A stretch of 64,000 nucleotides of DNA, from NCBI RefSeq assembly GCF_024436065.1, contig NZ_JANFNS010000001.1, positions 1 to 64,000 on the forward strand, written 5' to 3'. The position numbers and the translations under genes were made by a program. The DNA is from Saccharibacillus sp. JS10 (lineage in GTDB: Bacteria; Bacillota; Bacilli; Paenibacillales; Paenibacillaceae). Of this stretch, positions 1 to 8,877 are shown piece by piece. The notes under the pieces were generated by a model. That model was given only the letters and a program-made list of their open reading frames with translations. It did no database searches and was not told where the DNA came from. Each line of letters opens with the position of its first letter. Position 1 is the first letter of the stretch.

Positions 1-324
1 TAAGAGTGAAAGTTCACTCGAACAGAAACGTTGCCATAAAGATTAAGCGTCTTAAAGCTATCTTTTCCTTTGATTTTGTGATCTTGAACGACCTTGCAGC
101 CGGCAACGCCGCTGCCTCTTTCCCAATGGCGGCGAGTTTAAGCCGCCAAGTCTTTGCTCCGTTCTACTCGCTCAAGCGCCGAAAGGCTTGAGCGATCTTC
201 ACTCCGAAGCCAGAAGGCTTTTTATTCAATCGAAGTGCCTTTGCCCTTTTCCCCATACCTCTAAATCTTTACTTTAAATGAAAGGGGAAAAGGACAACGA
301 AGCGCAGATTGAAAAAAAAGCCCT
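1..324. other. Hairpin-rich intergenic block, no convincing gene
   Basis: This stretch holds no credible gene but several inverted repeats. Perfect arms are at 4-10/13-19, 169-177/186-194 (nine pairs) and 245-254/284-293 (ten pairs). Arm 128-134 can pair either with 107-112 or with 142-147, so two hairpins exclude each other. A short stem at 206-211/216-220 followed by T residues resembles a Rho-independent terminator. It may be the end of a gene lying upstream of the window, or an untranslated RNA. I cannot decide which. Confidence 0.4.
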
Positions 325-442
325 CCCCACACATTAATTATGTCAAAATCGTAACCTTTTGATTAAAAATGTAGTAAGATAGAAGTTGAATATAATTATT
401 ACCCTATTATACGCCGATAAAACACAAAGTAGGGCTTTTTTT
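313..442 (+). promoter_or_regulatory. Possible attenuator-like leader before the beta-helix gene
   Basis: A 12-base segment at 313-324 is perfectly complementary to 431-442, which ends in a run of seven T. The second arm can also pair locally through CCCTA at 402-406 with TAGGG at 430-434. Two alternative pairings of one T-run-flanked arm resemble a terminator/antiterminator arrangement in the 5' leader of the gene at 528. The A and T runs make part of the match cheap, so this is weak inference. Confidence 0.25.
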
Positions 443-527
443 AAATTTTTTTTAAAAAAGTGTTGGTTGGAATGTTAATCGAAAAAGAAATCGTTTTGCG
501 CAAAGCAATCGAATTAGGAGGTACATC

Positions 528-2186
528 TTGAAAAAACATAAATTTTTATCCGGATTGGTTGTTTTATCTTTAGGAATTACAGGAAGTATTGGAGGCTGGG
601 CAGCTACCGAAGCCGCGGAAGTAAAGCACACTTATTCGGCTTCGGAAGCTTTTCAGAAAAATATACAAGGAGCAGGGCAGTGGTACTACGAAAAGCTGTC
701 GGGTACCGCGTATTTGGATTTGGCGTATGATCAAAAAACGAAGCGCTGGGCAGCACCTGGCGGTTATCCGTGGATCAGTGCAACCGCTCTTCATCCTGAT
801 CAGAATTTTGATGCGGTACGCAAATGGGTTTCTCCAGGCAAAGGAACCATTTCGATCTCGGGCAGTGTCAAAAAAGAAAGCGCCGCTGGAGATGGAGTCA
901 TTGCCAGTATCAAAAAAGACGGTGTAAAGTTATGGAGCGCGACAATCAAAAATACAACAGCGGTTACACCTCAAAAAGTAACCAAGATCCCGGTCAAAGT
1001 AGGCACTGAAATTTCTTTCATTGTGAATAAAGCCGGTAATATGAATCACGATCATGTGTTATGGGAACCTAAAGTGGTATATCAAGGAACTGCTGCAACA
1101 ACAAACTCGACAACTGGCGCAGCGGTCAAATCTAAAACTGGAATTACAGCAAAAAGCAAATCGTTGCCTTACGTATCCGTACTCGATTATGGAGCAAAGC
1201 CGAATGATTCCAAAGACGATTATGCTGCTTTTGTCGCTGCGATCGATGCTGCGAAGGCATCAGGAAAGTATGTGCACGTACCTGCAGGCAATTATAGACT
1301 AAGCAATATTTTGACGATTGATGGAGTAAAGGTTCAAGGTGCAGGCAAATTTTTGACAACATTAACCTCAACAAATCCAAAACGCGGTTCGATAGATCTT
1401 AAAGGAAATGGCGTACAGTTGAGCAATCTGAAGCATGCGTATCAAACGACTGTACCACGTGGAGATGGATCGAATGAGAAAAATAATATCACGGTCAGAG
1501 GCGCAAAAAACTTTAAAATTCAAAATGTCTATGTAAGCAAATCCAGCACAGCAGGAATTATGGTGACTTACGGAGCATCTAATGGCATCATTCGCGGAAA
1601 CACCGTAGATTCAACAGGCGCAGATGGTATTCATATGACAGGTGCCAGTCAAAATATTACGGTTGAAAACAATATTGTGCGCAAAGCTGGAGACGATACG
1701 ATCGCTGTAGTGAGTTATACCGATAGTGATGTAAATCCTGTTAATCAGATCACGATTCGAAAAAATCATGTCGGTTATGGCTCCAAAGCACGCGGAATTG
1801 CTGTAGTAGGCGGAAACGATGTGAATATTTCCAATAATTCGATTCAGGATACCTCAATGGCAGGCGTATATGTAGCTGTGGAAGCTTCTTACAATACAAG
1901 AAATGTGAATCGAGTGAATGTAACGAATAATTTGATTAATCACACGGGTACTGCGAAACCACAAAATCATCCAAATGTACTTGTATATGCTTCTCAAGGT
2001 ACGATTGATAACGTCGTATTTACAGGAAATACAATCAAAAATGGAGCACATCGAGGGATCGGAGTTTGGGGAAATGGTACAATTAAAAATATTACGTTTA
2101 ACAAAAATACGTTGATCAATCGTGTAGGCAAATCTACAACATTTGTGAACGGAAATATTAAGTTAAATCAAAATGTAGGGTTTTAG
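528..2186 (+). CDS. Secreted right-handed beta-helix protein (Pectate_lyase_3-like)
   Basis: A 552-residue protein begins at TTG, 5 nt after AGGAGGT. Residues 1-30 form a Sec signal peptide (basic start, hydrophobic core, small residues around WAATEA). Residues about 35-190 are an uncharacterised N-terminal beta-rich region. The motif VLDYGAKPNDSKDDYAAF near residue 217 is typical of the pectate-lyase-3 / tailspike beta-helix entry. After it come parallel-helix repeats rich in NIT/N-x-I-x-x-N-x-I turns to residue 552. Such folds bind or cleave acidic polysaccharides. I could not identify catalytic residues, so lyase activity is inference. It is paralogous to the next gene and sits upstream of the exopolysaccharide operon, so exopolysaccharide is a plausible substrate. 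Confidence 0.75.
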   Translation: MKKHKFLSGLVVLSLGITGSIGGWAATEAAEVKHTYSASEAFQKNIQGAGQWYYEKLSGTAYLDLAYDQKTKRWAAPGGYPWISATALHPDQNFDAVRKWVSPGKGTISISGSVKKESAAGDGVIASIKKDGVKLWSATIKNTTAVTPQKVTKIPVKVGTEISFIVNKAGNMNHDHVLWEPKVVYQGTAATTNSTTGAAVKSKTGITAKSKSLPYVSVLDYGAKPNDSKDDYAAFVAAIDAAKASGKYVHVPAGNYRLSNILTIDGVKVQGAGKFLTTLTSTNPKRGSIDLKGNGVQLSNLKHAYQTTVPRGDGSNEKNNITVRGAKNFKIQNVYVSKSSTAGIMVTYGASNGIIRGNTVDSTGADGIHMTGASQNITVENNIVRKAGDDTIAVVSYTDSDVNPVNQITIRKNHVGYGSKARGIAVVGGNDVNISNNSIQDTSMAGVYVAVEASYNTRNVNRVNVTNNLINHTGTAKPQNHPNVLVYASQGTIDNVVFTGNTIKNGAHRGIGVWGNGTIKNITFNKNTLINRVGKSTTFVNGNIKLNQNVGF

Positions 2187-2231
2187 AAGGTAGGATTTTT
2201 GCGTATAAAAGAAGGAGTTTTTAGAAAAGAA

Positions 2232-2267
2232 AAGCGGATTTCGGCGATTGCCGGATTCGCTTTTTTT
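2232..2267 (+). terminator. Rho-independent terminator after the first beta-helix gene
   Basis: A 13-pair imperfect stem (AAGCG...CGCTT outside, CGGC/GCCG inside) with a GATT loop is followed by seven T. It separates the two paralogous beta-helix genes into different transcription units. Confidence 0.75.
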
Positions 2268-2462
2268 GTTGGTTTTTGAAAAGAGTTATGAAAATGATGC
2301 TTAGAAAAGAAAGAGGGGGTTTAAATAACACTAATCCTACGTAACCGCTTTTGACCTTTTTGAAACACAAAAGGAAAGGTTTTCCGGATTGCGGTTTGGA
2401 GAAAAATCAGAAAAAAGAAACATGGTTGATGGAGAGACAAAGAATGTGTTGAAGGAGGAATT

Positions 2463-3641
2463 ATGACAAAAAAATCAACTCGAAACATAGCTTGGATTAT
2501 TGCCATCCTGGTTGTGTTAGCAGCGGCGTTTGGCATTTGGAGAGGATATATCGCAATGAATACAGACCAGTCGTCTAATGATTCCAATCCTTCTCAGAAT
2601 GGACCGACAGCAGATGTGCCTAAAGATGCTCTTTCGATTGTAGATGAAGGAGCAACGCCGGACGATGATACGGATGATTTGGAAGCTATTCAACGTACAC
2701 TCGATCAAGCCGCACAAAACAAACAATCGGTGTATATTCCTCCCGGTAATTATCGCTTGGGTGGAATTTTGAAAGTAAACGGAGTGAAGCTTTTAGGCGA
2801 TGGGGCTAATCAAGCCATTCTTACTTCTACAGATCCGGAGAACGGTTCGATTGATGTGGAAGGAGATGGAGCGGTATTAAGCGGCTTTAGCCATGTCTAT
2901 GAAAAGACGGTAGAACGAGGAAATGGAGCCAATGACAAAAATAGTATTACGCTGCGAGGAGCAACAAACTTTACGATTGAAGGGCTGATGATCGATAAAT
3001 CCAGTACAGCGGGAATATTTGTAGGCGATGAATCTTCTAACGGTAAAATCGTAGGAAATACACTTCAGCAGACAGGAGCAGACGGTATACATATCACGAA
3101 CGGGAGTCATGACGTGATTGTAGAAAATAATAAAGTAAGTGAAGCCGGCGATGATACGATTGCTGTAGTGAGCTACGAAGAAAATACGAATGTAACTCAA
3201 AATATCGATATTCAAAATAACGATGTCGGGTACGGTTCAAAAGCACGCGGAATCTCGGTCGTTGGCGGAGAAAATGTAACGATCGAAAACAATCAAATCC
3301 AAGATACCGAAATGGCAGGGATTTATATTTCTGTCGAAAAAGAATGGAATACGAGAAATGTCAAAAACGTAGTGATCAACAACAACACGATTGAGCATAC
3401 CGGCACGAGAATGGGATCACAGCATCCGAATGTGTTGGTATATGCTTCGCAAGGAAATATCGACGAGGTCAAATTTAATGGCAATACGATCGCGAACTCT
3501 GTACATGGAGGCATTGGTGTATGGGGAGAAGGAGATATTGGGAATATTTATTTTGATGCAAATAAACTGGAAAATACGAAAGGTCTTGCAACGAATTTTA
3601 AACGAGGAACGATACATTCTGAGGGGAATGTAGGGTTCTAA
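2463..3641 (+). CDS. Membrane-anchored beta-helix protein, paralogue of the gene at 528
   Basis: A 392-residue protein begins at ATG after AAGGAGGA. Residues 8-30 form one hydrophobic segment without an evident cleavage site, so the protein is probably an N-terminally anchored extracytoplasmic protein. From about residue 57 (SIVDEGATPDDDTDDLEAI) it matches the beta-helix half of the preceding protein almost block for block, including AGDDTIAVVSY and YGSKARG with a nearby VVGG, and both proteins end NVGF. It lacks that protein's extra N-terminal domain. This points to tandem duplication followed by domain loss or gain. The role is inferred to be binding or trimming of cell-surface polysaccharide; no enzymatic residues are assigned. 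The leader at 2342-2396 can fold (AACCGC/GCGGTT, CCTTTT/AAAAGG). Confidence 0.72.
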   Translation: MTKKSTRNIAWIIAILVVLAAAFGIWRGYIAMNTDQSSNDSNPSQNGPTADVPKDALSIVDEGATPDDDTDDLEAIQRTLDQAAQNKQSVYIPPGNYRLGGILKVNGVKLLGDGANQAILTSTDPENGSIDVEGDGAVLSGFSHVYEKTVERGNGANDKNSITLRGATNFTIEGLMIDKSSTAGIFVGDESSNGKIVGNTLQQTGADGIHITNGSHDVIVENNKVSEAGDDTIAVVSYEENTNVTQNIDIQNNDVGYGSKARGISVVGGENVTIENNQIQDTEMAGIYISVEKEWNTRNVKNVVINNNTIEHTGTRMGSQHPNVLVYASQGNIDEVKFNGNTIANSVHGGIGVWGEGDIGNIYFDANKLENTKGLATNFKRGTIHSEGNVGF

Positions 3642-3646
3642 CCTTC

Positions 3647-3683
3647 AAAAAGAAGCCGATAGCTTGCTATCAGGCTTCTTTTT
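3647..3683 (+). terminator. Strong Rho-independent terminator
   Basis: AAAAAGAAGCC pairs with GGCTTCTTTTT, with GATAG/CTATC stacked inside on a CTTG loop. It lies six bases after the stop of the membrane-anchored beta-helix gene. Confidence 0.9.
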
Positions 3684-4254
3684 GTGCCTTTTGCTTGCTA
3701 GTTCTCTTAAAATAGGAAAAATGGTGTGAGTATATGTAAGGTATGCTTAGGTATTTGGAACCAAAAGTAGTATATAAAATTTGAAATTGATTCAATGAAA
3801 AATAGGGCGTTTATAAACTACACATTGCAAAAGCAAGTCCAGTCAAATCAATCTTTACGAATCATGACCTCTAAATCATGCTGTTACAATCTCGATTAAC
3901 AAGATCCATTTACAAACCGGGACAACAGAAGGGTAGGTGAAATGATCGTATTGATAGCAAAAAAAAGAAAAAGGACTTTTGGCATCCTAACCCGTCGACA
4001 TCTTTCGATTCGACACGACCATATCACGGAAAGGGGTGACACAAAGTTTGAGTGATCTACATAATCAAACTAAATACGAAAATGTATATTGGACATTTTT
4101 TGTCGTAAACCCGAATCAGGCTGATCTTAAGCCATAGGGTCAAATTTTTGTTTTCAGTTTTGAAAGTGTGAGGAATTTCCAAATTATTTACAAAAATGAA
4201 TAAGATTTTTCAAAAGAACAATCAACCATTTTATTGAACGCGGAGGGATCGTGC
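3684..4254 (+). other. About 570-bp leader of the exopolysaccharide operon
   Basis: No gene is apparent. The stretch is A/T-rich with short inverted repeats only, for example GTCGA/TCGAC around 3993-4013. It should contain the promoter and control sites of the 15-gene operon that follows. I find no -35/-10 pair good enough to call and no riboswitch consensus that I recognise (c-di-GMP-I, ydaO and EAR were considered). An unassigned regulatory leader is the honest description. Confidence 0.4.
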
Positions 4255-5010
4255 ATGGAGTTAAAAGAATACTTGGGTGTTATCAAAAAAAGATGGTGGG
4301 TATTGGCATTAACGGTGCTGGTATGCGTGGTAGCTGCGATTGCATTTAATTCCAGATATCAACCTCTTTACAAAGCATCGGTCGATTTGATCGTCAATGA
4401 ACCTTCGATCAGCAGTACAGGACAAGCACAAGTCGATTCAAACTCGATTGAAGCCAATCTGAAGCTCATTAACACGTACAAAAAAATCATTACTTCAGAT
4501 TCGATCACAAAACTTGTTGTCGAAAGACATCCTGAGTTGAATCTAACTTCGTCGCAGATCAGCGACAAGCTGATGATCGATTCCACCCAAAACACGCAAG
4601 TCATCAATGTATCAGTTCAAGATTCGTCCTATGAAAAGGCAGCAACGATTGCGAATTCGACAGGTAATGTATTCATCAGTCAAATTCCAGAAATCATGCA
4701 AGTCAACAATGTCAGTGTATTGAATGCAGCAGATCCTAATTTGTCTCCAACTCCGGTCAACGATCATAGACAGATGGTAATTATTTTAAGTCTGGTTGTC
4801 GGATTAGTCATTGGTTTAGGCATTCTGTTCTTGATGGAATACTTGGACGACTCGGTGAAAACAGAATTTGACGTCGAACACGCTATTGGATTGCCGGTAC
4901 TTGCCAAAGTCGAACGTGTTGCAAAAAGCGATTTAAAAAATCGACAGGTGCATGGTCCGGATTCCGCGGAAGAAACGGCTGTACTCCGACCTGCTAACGA
5001 GCAGCGATAA
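4255..5010 (+). CDS. Wzz/YveK-type polysaccharide co-polymerase, kinase activator
   Basis: First gene of the exopolysaccharide operon. I choose ATG 4255 because CGGAGGG ends 7 nt upstream; an in-frame TTG at 4234 lies before that site and has none of its own. The 251-residue protein begins MELKEYLGVIKKRWW, the classic Wzz entry, with membrane segments at about 16-34 and 176-197 flanking an extracytoplasmic loop. In Firmicutes this split form (CapA/YveK) sets chain length and activates the separate cytoplasmic BY-kinase through its C-terminal tail. The usual partner is found at 6266, with one glycosyltransferase gene between them. Confidence 0.88.
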   Translation: MELKEYLGVIKKRWWVLALTVLVCVVAAIAFNSRYQPLYKASVDLIVNEPSISSTGQAQVDSNSIEANLKLINTYKKIITSDSITKLVVERHPELNLTSSQISDKLMIDSTQNTQVINVSVQDSSYEKAATIANSTGNVFISQIPEIMQVNNVSVLNAADPNLSPTPVNDHRQMVIILSLVVGLVIGLGILFLMEYLDDSVKTEFDVEHAIGLPVLAKVERVAKSDLKNRQVHGPDSAEETAVLRPANEQR

Positions 5011-5022
5011 ACGAGGCCCACT

Positions 5023-6243
5023 ATGAAACCTATTCAACCGGAACTTCCCATTCTCATCTATCGTGATCAAATCTTGCCGCCGTCCGAGACGTTTATCAAA
5101 AGTCAGGCTGAACATTTTGAGTCTTTCCATTCGTACTTTATGGGTTCTCGTCTTGTACCTGGGTTACAGATCGAAGCCGATAAGCAGATTATTATCAACA
5201 CCGGGGGAGTATCAGGTCGAAAAAAGGAGCTAGAATTTAAACTTAGAGGACCTGGGCGAAGACTAACTCGCAAACTCCAAGACATCAAACCCAGGTTGAT
5301 TCATGCACACTTCGGTCCAGAAGGATGTTTGGCGCTACCTATTGCGGAAAAGCTCAATATTCCGTTAGTCGTTACCTTCCACGGTTACGATGCAACGACG
5401 AAAGACGAATATGCTAGAAAATCTTATTATACGCACCGAAATTATTTGAAAAAGCGTGCCAAGCTTCAAAAGAAGGGCGATCTTTTTATCGCAGTATCTG
5501 ATTTTATTCGAAGCAAATTGCTCAGTCAGGGTTACCCGCCGGAAAAAGTTATTCGGCATTATATCGGAATCAATATCGAAGATTTTGCGCCAAGCCCTAA
5601 AGTCATTCGGCAGCAGACGGTTTTGTTTGTAGGACGTCTGGTTGAAGTTAAAGGCTGTGCGTATCTGATCGAAGCAATGTCGAAAGTCCAACAAAAAAAT
5701 CCTCATGCGGAACTGGTCATTATCGGCGATGGACCGCTGCGTGGCGAATTGGAGCAGATGGCAGCGCAAAAATTGAAAAAGTTTCGATTTTTGGGTACTC
5801 AACCTCCTCATGTTGTGAAGGAATGGATGAACCAAGCCAAAGTGTTTAGCGTTCCAAGTATCCGAGCTGAGAATGGAGCCGAAGAAGGATTAGGCATGGT
5901 GTTCTTGGAGGCAGCCGCGATGGGGCTTCCGGTCGTAAGTTTTGCTACAGGTGGAATTCCCGAAGCTGTCGAGCATGGCAAAAGCGGATATTTAGCACCT
6001 GAACGCGACCATGCCAAATTATCTTTTTATATCGATGAACTATTGAACAAAAAGCAAGTATGGAAATCGTTTAGCGATTACGGTCAAGACCGGGTAAGAA
6101 GCCAATTTGATTTATACGAGCAGACTCGAAAAATCGAAGAGCTCTACAAGATGGTGATCGCAAAGCAATGGAATGGCGATCCATCCACATCAGATTCACA
6201 AGATTCTATATTGGCGCCAATCATTGAAGCCCAACCTATTTGA
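5023..6243 (+). CDS. Glycosyltransferase family 4
   Basis: A 406-residue GT-B enzyme follows the Wzz gene after 12 bp. The N-terminal half carries LIHAHFGPEG and VTFHGYDA, typical of acceptor-side Rossmann domains of colanic/exopolysaccharide transferases. The C-terminal half has VGRLVEVKGCAYLIEAM and the nucleotide-sugar-binding stretch with EEGLGMVFLEAAAMGLPVV, including the E-x7-E of retaining GT4 enzymes. It should add one sugar to the undecaprenyl-linked repeat unit at the inner face of the membrane. Donor and linkage cannot be read from sequence. Its position between co-polymerase and kinase is unusual, because these two are normally adjacent. Confidence 0.85.
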   Translation: MKPIQPELPILIYRDQILPPSETFIKSQAEHFESFHSYFMGSRLVPGLQIEADKQIIINTGGVSGRKKELEFKLRGPGRRLTRKLQDIKPRLIHAHFGPEGCLALPIAEKLNIPLVVTFHGYDATTKDEYARKSYYTHRNYLKKRAKLQKKGDLFIAVSDFIRSKLLSQGYPPEKVIRHYIGINIEDFAPSPKVIRQQTVLFVGRLVEVKGCAYLIEAMSKVQQKNPHAELVIIGDGPLRGELEQMAAQKLKKFRFLGTQPPHVVKEWMNQAKVFSVPSIRAENGAEEGLGMVFLEAAAMGLPVVSFATGGIPEAVEHGKSGYLAPERDHAKLSFYIDELLNKKQVWKSFSDYGQDRVRSQFDLYEQTRKIEELYKMVIAKQWNGDPSTSDSQDSILAPIIEAQPI

Positions 6244-6265
6244 TCATAGAAAGGTGAAGATACTC

Positions 6266-6907
6266 ATGACCAGAGCAATGAGCAGTGGAACTTACTTGGT
6301 CGCGAACAAAAACGCGACTGCTGATGCTTCCGAATCTTATCGAACACTTCGTACCAATATTCGCTTTTCAACAATGGGACGTTCTTCAAAAGTTTTACTT
6401 GTCACTTCTGCCAGTGGTCAAGAAGGCAAAACAACGACGGCGACTAACCTCGCCGTATCGTATGCACAAGAAAACAAAAAAGTATTGTTGATTGATGGAG
6501 ATTTGCGAAGCCCTTCGTTGCAAGAAGTTTTTCCTCGTTCGAACAAAAAAGGGCTAACCGATATTTTAAGTGGACAAAGTCAATGGGAAGAAGCCGTATC
6601 TACGACTGCTATTAGCAATTTGTTCGTTTTGACAGCGGGAACGGTTCCGCCGAATCCTTCTGAAATCTTAGGTTCTGATCAAATGCAGCAATTGTTAAAT
6701 CAGATGTCCGTATACTATGACGTGATTTTGATCGATTCACCTGCTGCTTTGGATGTATCGGATGCTCAAATTCTTGGAACAATGTCGGACGGTGTGGTAT
6801 TGGTGGCTCATCAAGGAAAAGTAACCAAAGATCAATTGAAGCGCGTAAAGCGCAGCATGGAACATGTAAATGCACATATTTTGGGCGTTGTATTAAATAA
6901 AGCATAA
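6266..6907 (+). CDS. CpsD/CapB-family BY-kinase without C-terminal tyrosine cluster
   Basis: Start ATG 6266 follows AAAGGTGAAG and leaves a 22-bp gap after the glycosyltransferase; upstream in-frame codons would overlap that gene. The 213-residue protein shows Walker A (GQEGKTTTATNLA), Walker A' (LLIDGDLRSPSL) and Walker B (VILIDSPA), in the order of bacterial tyrosine kinases. It also has SYRTLRTNIRF near the N-terminus, the usual oligomerisation/activator contact. It ends at LGVVLNKA, immediately after the fold, so the autophosphorylated tyrosine-rich tail of CapB/Wzc is absent. It may act only on other substrates or as a non-cycling partner of the Wzz protein. No YwqE/Wzb phosphatase gene is in the window. 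Confidence 0.85.
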   Translation: MTRAMSSGTYLVANKNATADASESYRTLRTNIRFSTMGRSSKVLLVTSASGQEGKTTTATNLAVSYAQENKKVLLIDGDLRSPSLQEVFPRSNKKGLTDILSGQSQWEEAVSTTAISNLFVLTAGTVPPNPSEILGSDQMQQLLNQMSVYYDVILIDSPAALDVSDAQILGTMSDGVVLVAHQGKVTKDQLKRVKRSMEHVNAHILGVVLNKA

Positions 6908-6963
6908 AGAAGTTTCGACAACATTGATGCCCACAGACAACAAAGATGAACGGAGGGGAACCC

Positions 6964-7656
6964 ATGAGTGTCGTAAACAATGAAGCAGAAGCTACAGAAT
7001 ATAACAAGTCGGCGTTTGAAAACCTTACATGGGATCGGGGAGTCGCATTTCATATGACAAAACGGAGTATGGATATGGTGGCGTCTCTTATCGGATTGGT
7101 CTTGTTATCGCCTTTGTTTATCGTATTGGCGATTTTGATTAAGATCGAAGATTCGAAAGGCCCTGTTTTTTTCAAACAACAACGATTCGGTAAAAACTCG
7201 AAAATGTTCAATATCTACAAGTTCCGCTCGATGGCGACGAATGCCGAGCAGAGACTCAAAGAAGACCCTGTTTTATATGAAAAGTACGTCGCAAATAACT
7301 ACAAGTTGGAACAAGATGAAGATCCGCGTATTACTTCAATCGGTCGTTTTCTTCGGAAAACAAGCCTCGATGAATTGCCGCAATTGTTCAATGTCTTCAA
7401 AGGCGAAATGAGTTTGGTCGGTCCAAGACCGATTGTAGCTCAAGAACTTAAGGAATATAAAGATCGTAAAGACGATCTGCTTTCTGTGAAACCCGGCGTT
7501 ACGGGATATTGGCAAGTGAGTGGGCGTAGCGATGTTGGTTATCCTGAACGTGTAGATCTGGAACTATTTTACGTCTATCATCGGACAATCTGGCTAGATA
7601 TTCGGATCTTGTTTGCAACAGTCATCAGCGTGCTTCTCAAAAAAGGCGCGTATTAA
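6964..7656 (+). CDS. Undecaprenyl-phosphate sugar-1-phosphate transferase (priming enzyme)
   Basis: ATG 6964 follows CGGAGGGG; an upstream in-frame ATG at 6946 precedes that site. The 230-residue protein is a minimal PF02397 bacterial sugar transferase: a reentrant/membrane helix (about 32-55), the KFRSM element, [18 protein letters not shown] and [12 protein letters not shown]. It transfers glucose- or galactose-1-phosphate from the UDP-sugar to undecaprenyl phosphate, the first committed step of repeat-unit assembly. The extra N-terminal four-helix domain of WbaP-type enzymes is missing, as in CpsE-short/TuaA proteins. GalU later in the operon would supply UDP-glucose. Confidence 0.92.
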   Translation: MSVVNNEAEATEYNKSAFENLTWDRGVAFHMTKRSMDMVASLIGLVLLSPLFIVLAILIKIEDSKGPVFFKQQRFGKNSKMFNIYKFRSMATNAEQRLKEDPVLYEKYVANNYKLEQDEDPRITSIGRFLRKTSLDELPQLFNVFKGEMSLVGPRPIVAQELKEYKDRKDDLLSVKPGVTGYWQVSGRSDVGYPERVDLELFYVYHRTIWLDIRILFATVISVLLKKGAY

Positions 7657-7689
7657 GATTCTATATCTAAAACGAAAGGATGTGTTCGG

Positions 7690-8850
7690 ATGAAAGTCGC
7701 GATTATTCATGATTGGTTAACGAGCTATGCGGGATCTGAAAAAGTGCTAGAGCAAATGATTGAACTTTTCCCGGAAGCGGAACTGTATAGTTTGGTCGAT
7801 TTTATGCCGGAAAAAGACAGAGGGTTTCTGCGAGGGAAAAAAGTACATACCTCTTTTATTCAGAAATTACCGCTCGCTAAAAAGCAATACCGTCAATATC
7901 TCCCGTTTATGCCGCTTGCAATCGAACAGTTCGATTTGTCATCGTACGATCTGATTTTATCCAGTTCTCATGCAGTAGCAAAAGGCGTAATTACCGGGCC
8001 AGATCAATTGCATATTTCTTACGTTCATTCGCCGATTCGATATGCGTGGGATATGCAGCCGCAATACTTGAAAGAGTCGGGTTTGGAAAAAGGGCTCAAA
8101 GGTGCGATGGCTAAATTGATCCTAAGCCGAATTCGGATGTGGGATTACCGAACGTCGAATGGTGTCGATCATTTTGTCGCAAATTCTCAGTTTATTGCAA
8201 ATCGGATTTGGAAAGTGTACCGCCGCGAAGCTTCGGTTATCTATCCTCCGGTGAACGTATCTGCTTTTACCGCGCAAGAGCAAAAAGAAGATTTTTATCT
8301 GACGGCATCGCGAATGGTTCCTTACAAAAAAATGGATATGATCGCAGCGGCTTTTGCCCAAATGCCAGATAAGAAGTTGGTCATTATCGGAGATGGTCCA
8401 GATATGGAGAAAGTACGCAAATATGAGTCGCCGAATATTCAAATCCTTGGTTATCAGCCGGATCATGTATTGGTCGATCATATGCAGCGTGCACAAGCGT
8501 TCGTTTTTGCAGCCGAAGAAGATTTCGGAATTACGCCAGTCGAAGCACAAGCTTGCGGAACTCCCGTTATCGCGTATGGCAAAGGTGGCGCTTTAGAGAC
8601 GGTCAAAGGGCTGGAAGAAGTGGCGCCTACGGGAGTCTTTTACCATACACAAACTACAGATGCGTTGATAGAAGCCGTACAACGTTTCGAAGTCGAAAAA
8701 GCGAAAATTTTACCGGCAAATTGTCGAAAAAATGCAATGCGCTTTTCACCAGAAGTGTTTAAGCAAAATTTGCAAACGCATATTCATAATAAACAAAACG
8801 AAGAACAACGTAGATTTGGTGCAGAACGAATGATTTCACGGGTGCTATAA
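7690..8850 (+). CDS. Glycosyltransferase family 4 (WbaZ/mannosyltransferase-like)
   Basis: A 386-residue GT-B protein starts at ATG after GAAAGGATG. It opens KVAIIHDWLTSYAGSEKV, a signature of WbaZ-type and other exopolysaccharide mannosyltransferases, and contains SYVHSPIRYAWDM. The donor domain has TASRMVPYKKMDMIAAAF, VIIGDGPDM and EEDFGITPVEAQACGTPVIAYGKGG. It acts at the cytoplasmic membrane face on the lipid-linked intermediate. A GDP-mannose donor fits the ManC gene at 16409 but is inferred only. Confidence 0.85.
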   Translation: MKVAIIHDWLTSYAGSEKVLEQMIELFPEAELYSLVDFMPEKDRGFLRGKKVHTSFIQKLPLAKKQYRQYLPFMPLAIEQFDLSSYDLILSSSHAVAKGVITGPDQLHISYVHSPIRYAWDMQPQYLKESGLEKGLKGAMAKLILSRIRMWDYRTSNGVDHFVANSQFIANRIWKVYRREASVIYPPVNVSAFTAQEQKEDFYLTASRMVPYKKMDMIAAAFAQMPDKKLVIIGDGPDMEKVRKYESPNIQILGYQPDHVLVDHMQRAQAFVFAAEEDFGITPVEAQACGTPVIAYGKGGALETVKGLEEVAPTGVFYHTQTTDALIEAVQRFEVEKAKILPANCRKNAMRFSPEVFKQNLQTHIHNKQNEEQRRFGAERMISRVL

Positions 8851-8877
8851 ACCGATTCTCAAAACAAAGGAGACTTC

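Noticed and set aside
6-191. Small open frame of 61 codons starting at GTG
   Set aside because: No ribosome site, unlikely composition, and it spans several hairpin arms.
2463-3641. Second beta-helix gene as a pseudogene copy of the first
   Set aside because: The frame is intact, it has its own ribosome site, anchor and terminator, and changes look like protein-level divergence.
3684-4254. c-di-GMP, ydaO/c-di-AMP or EAR-type RNA element before the exopolysaccharide operon
   Set aside because: None of the conserved cores could be identified.
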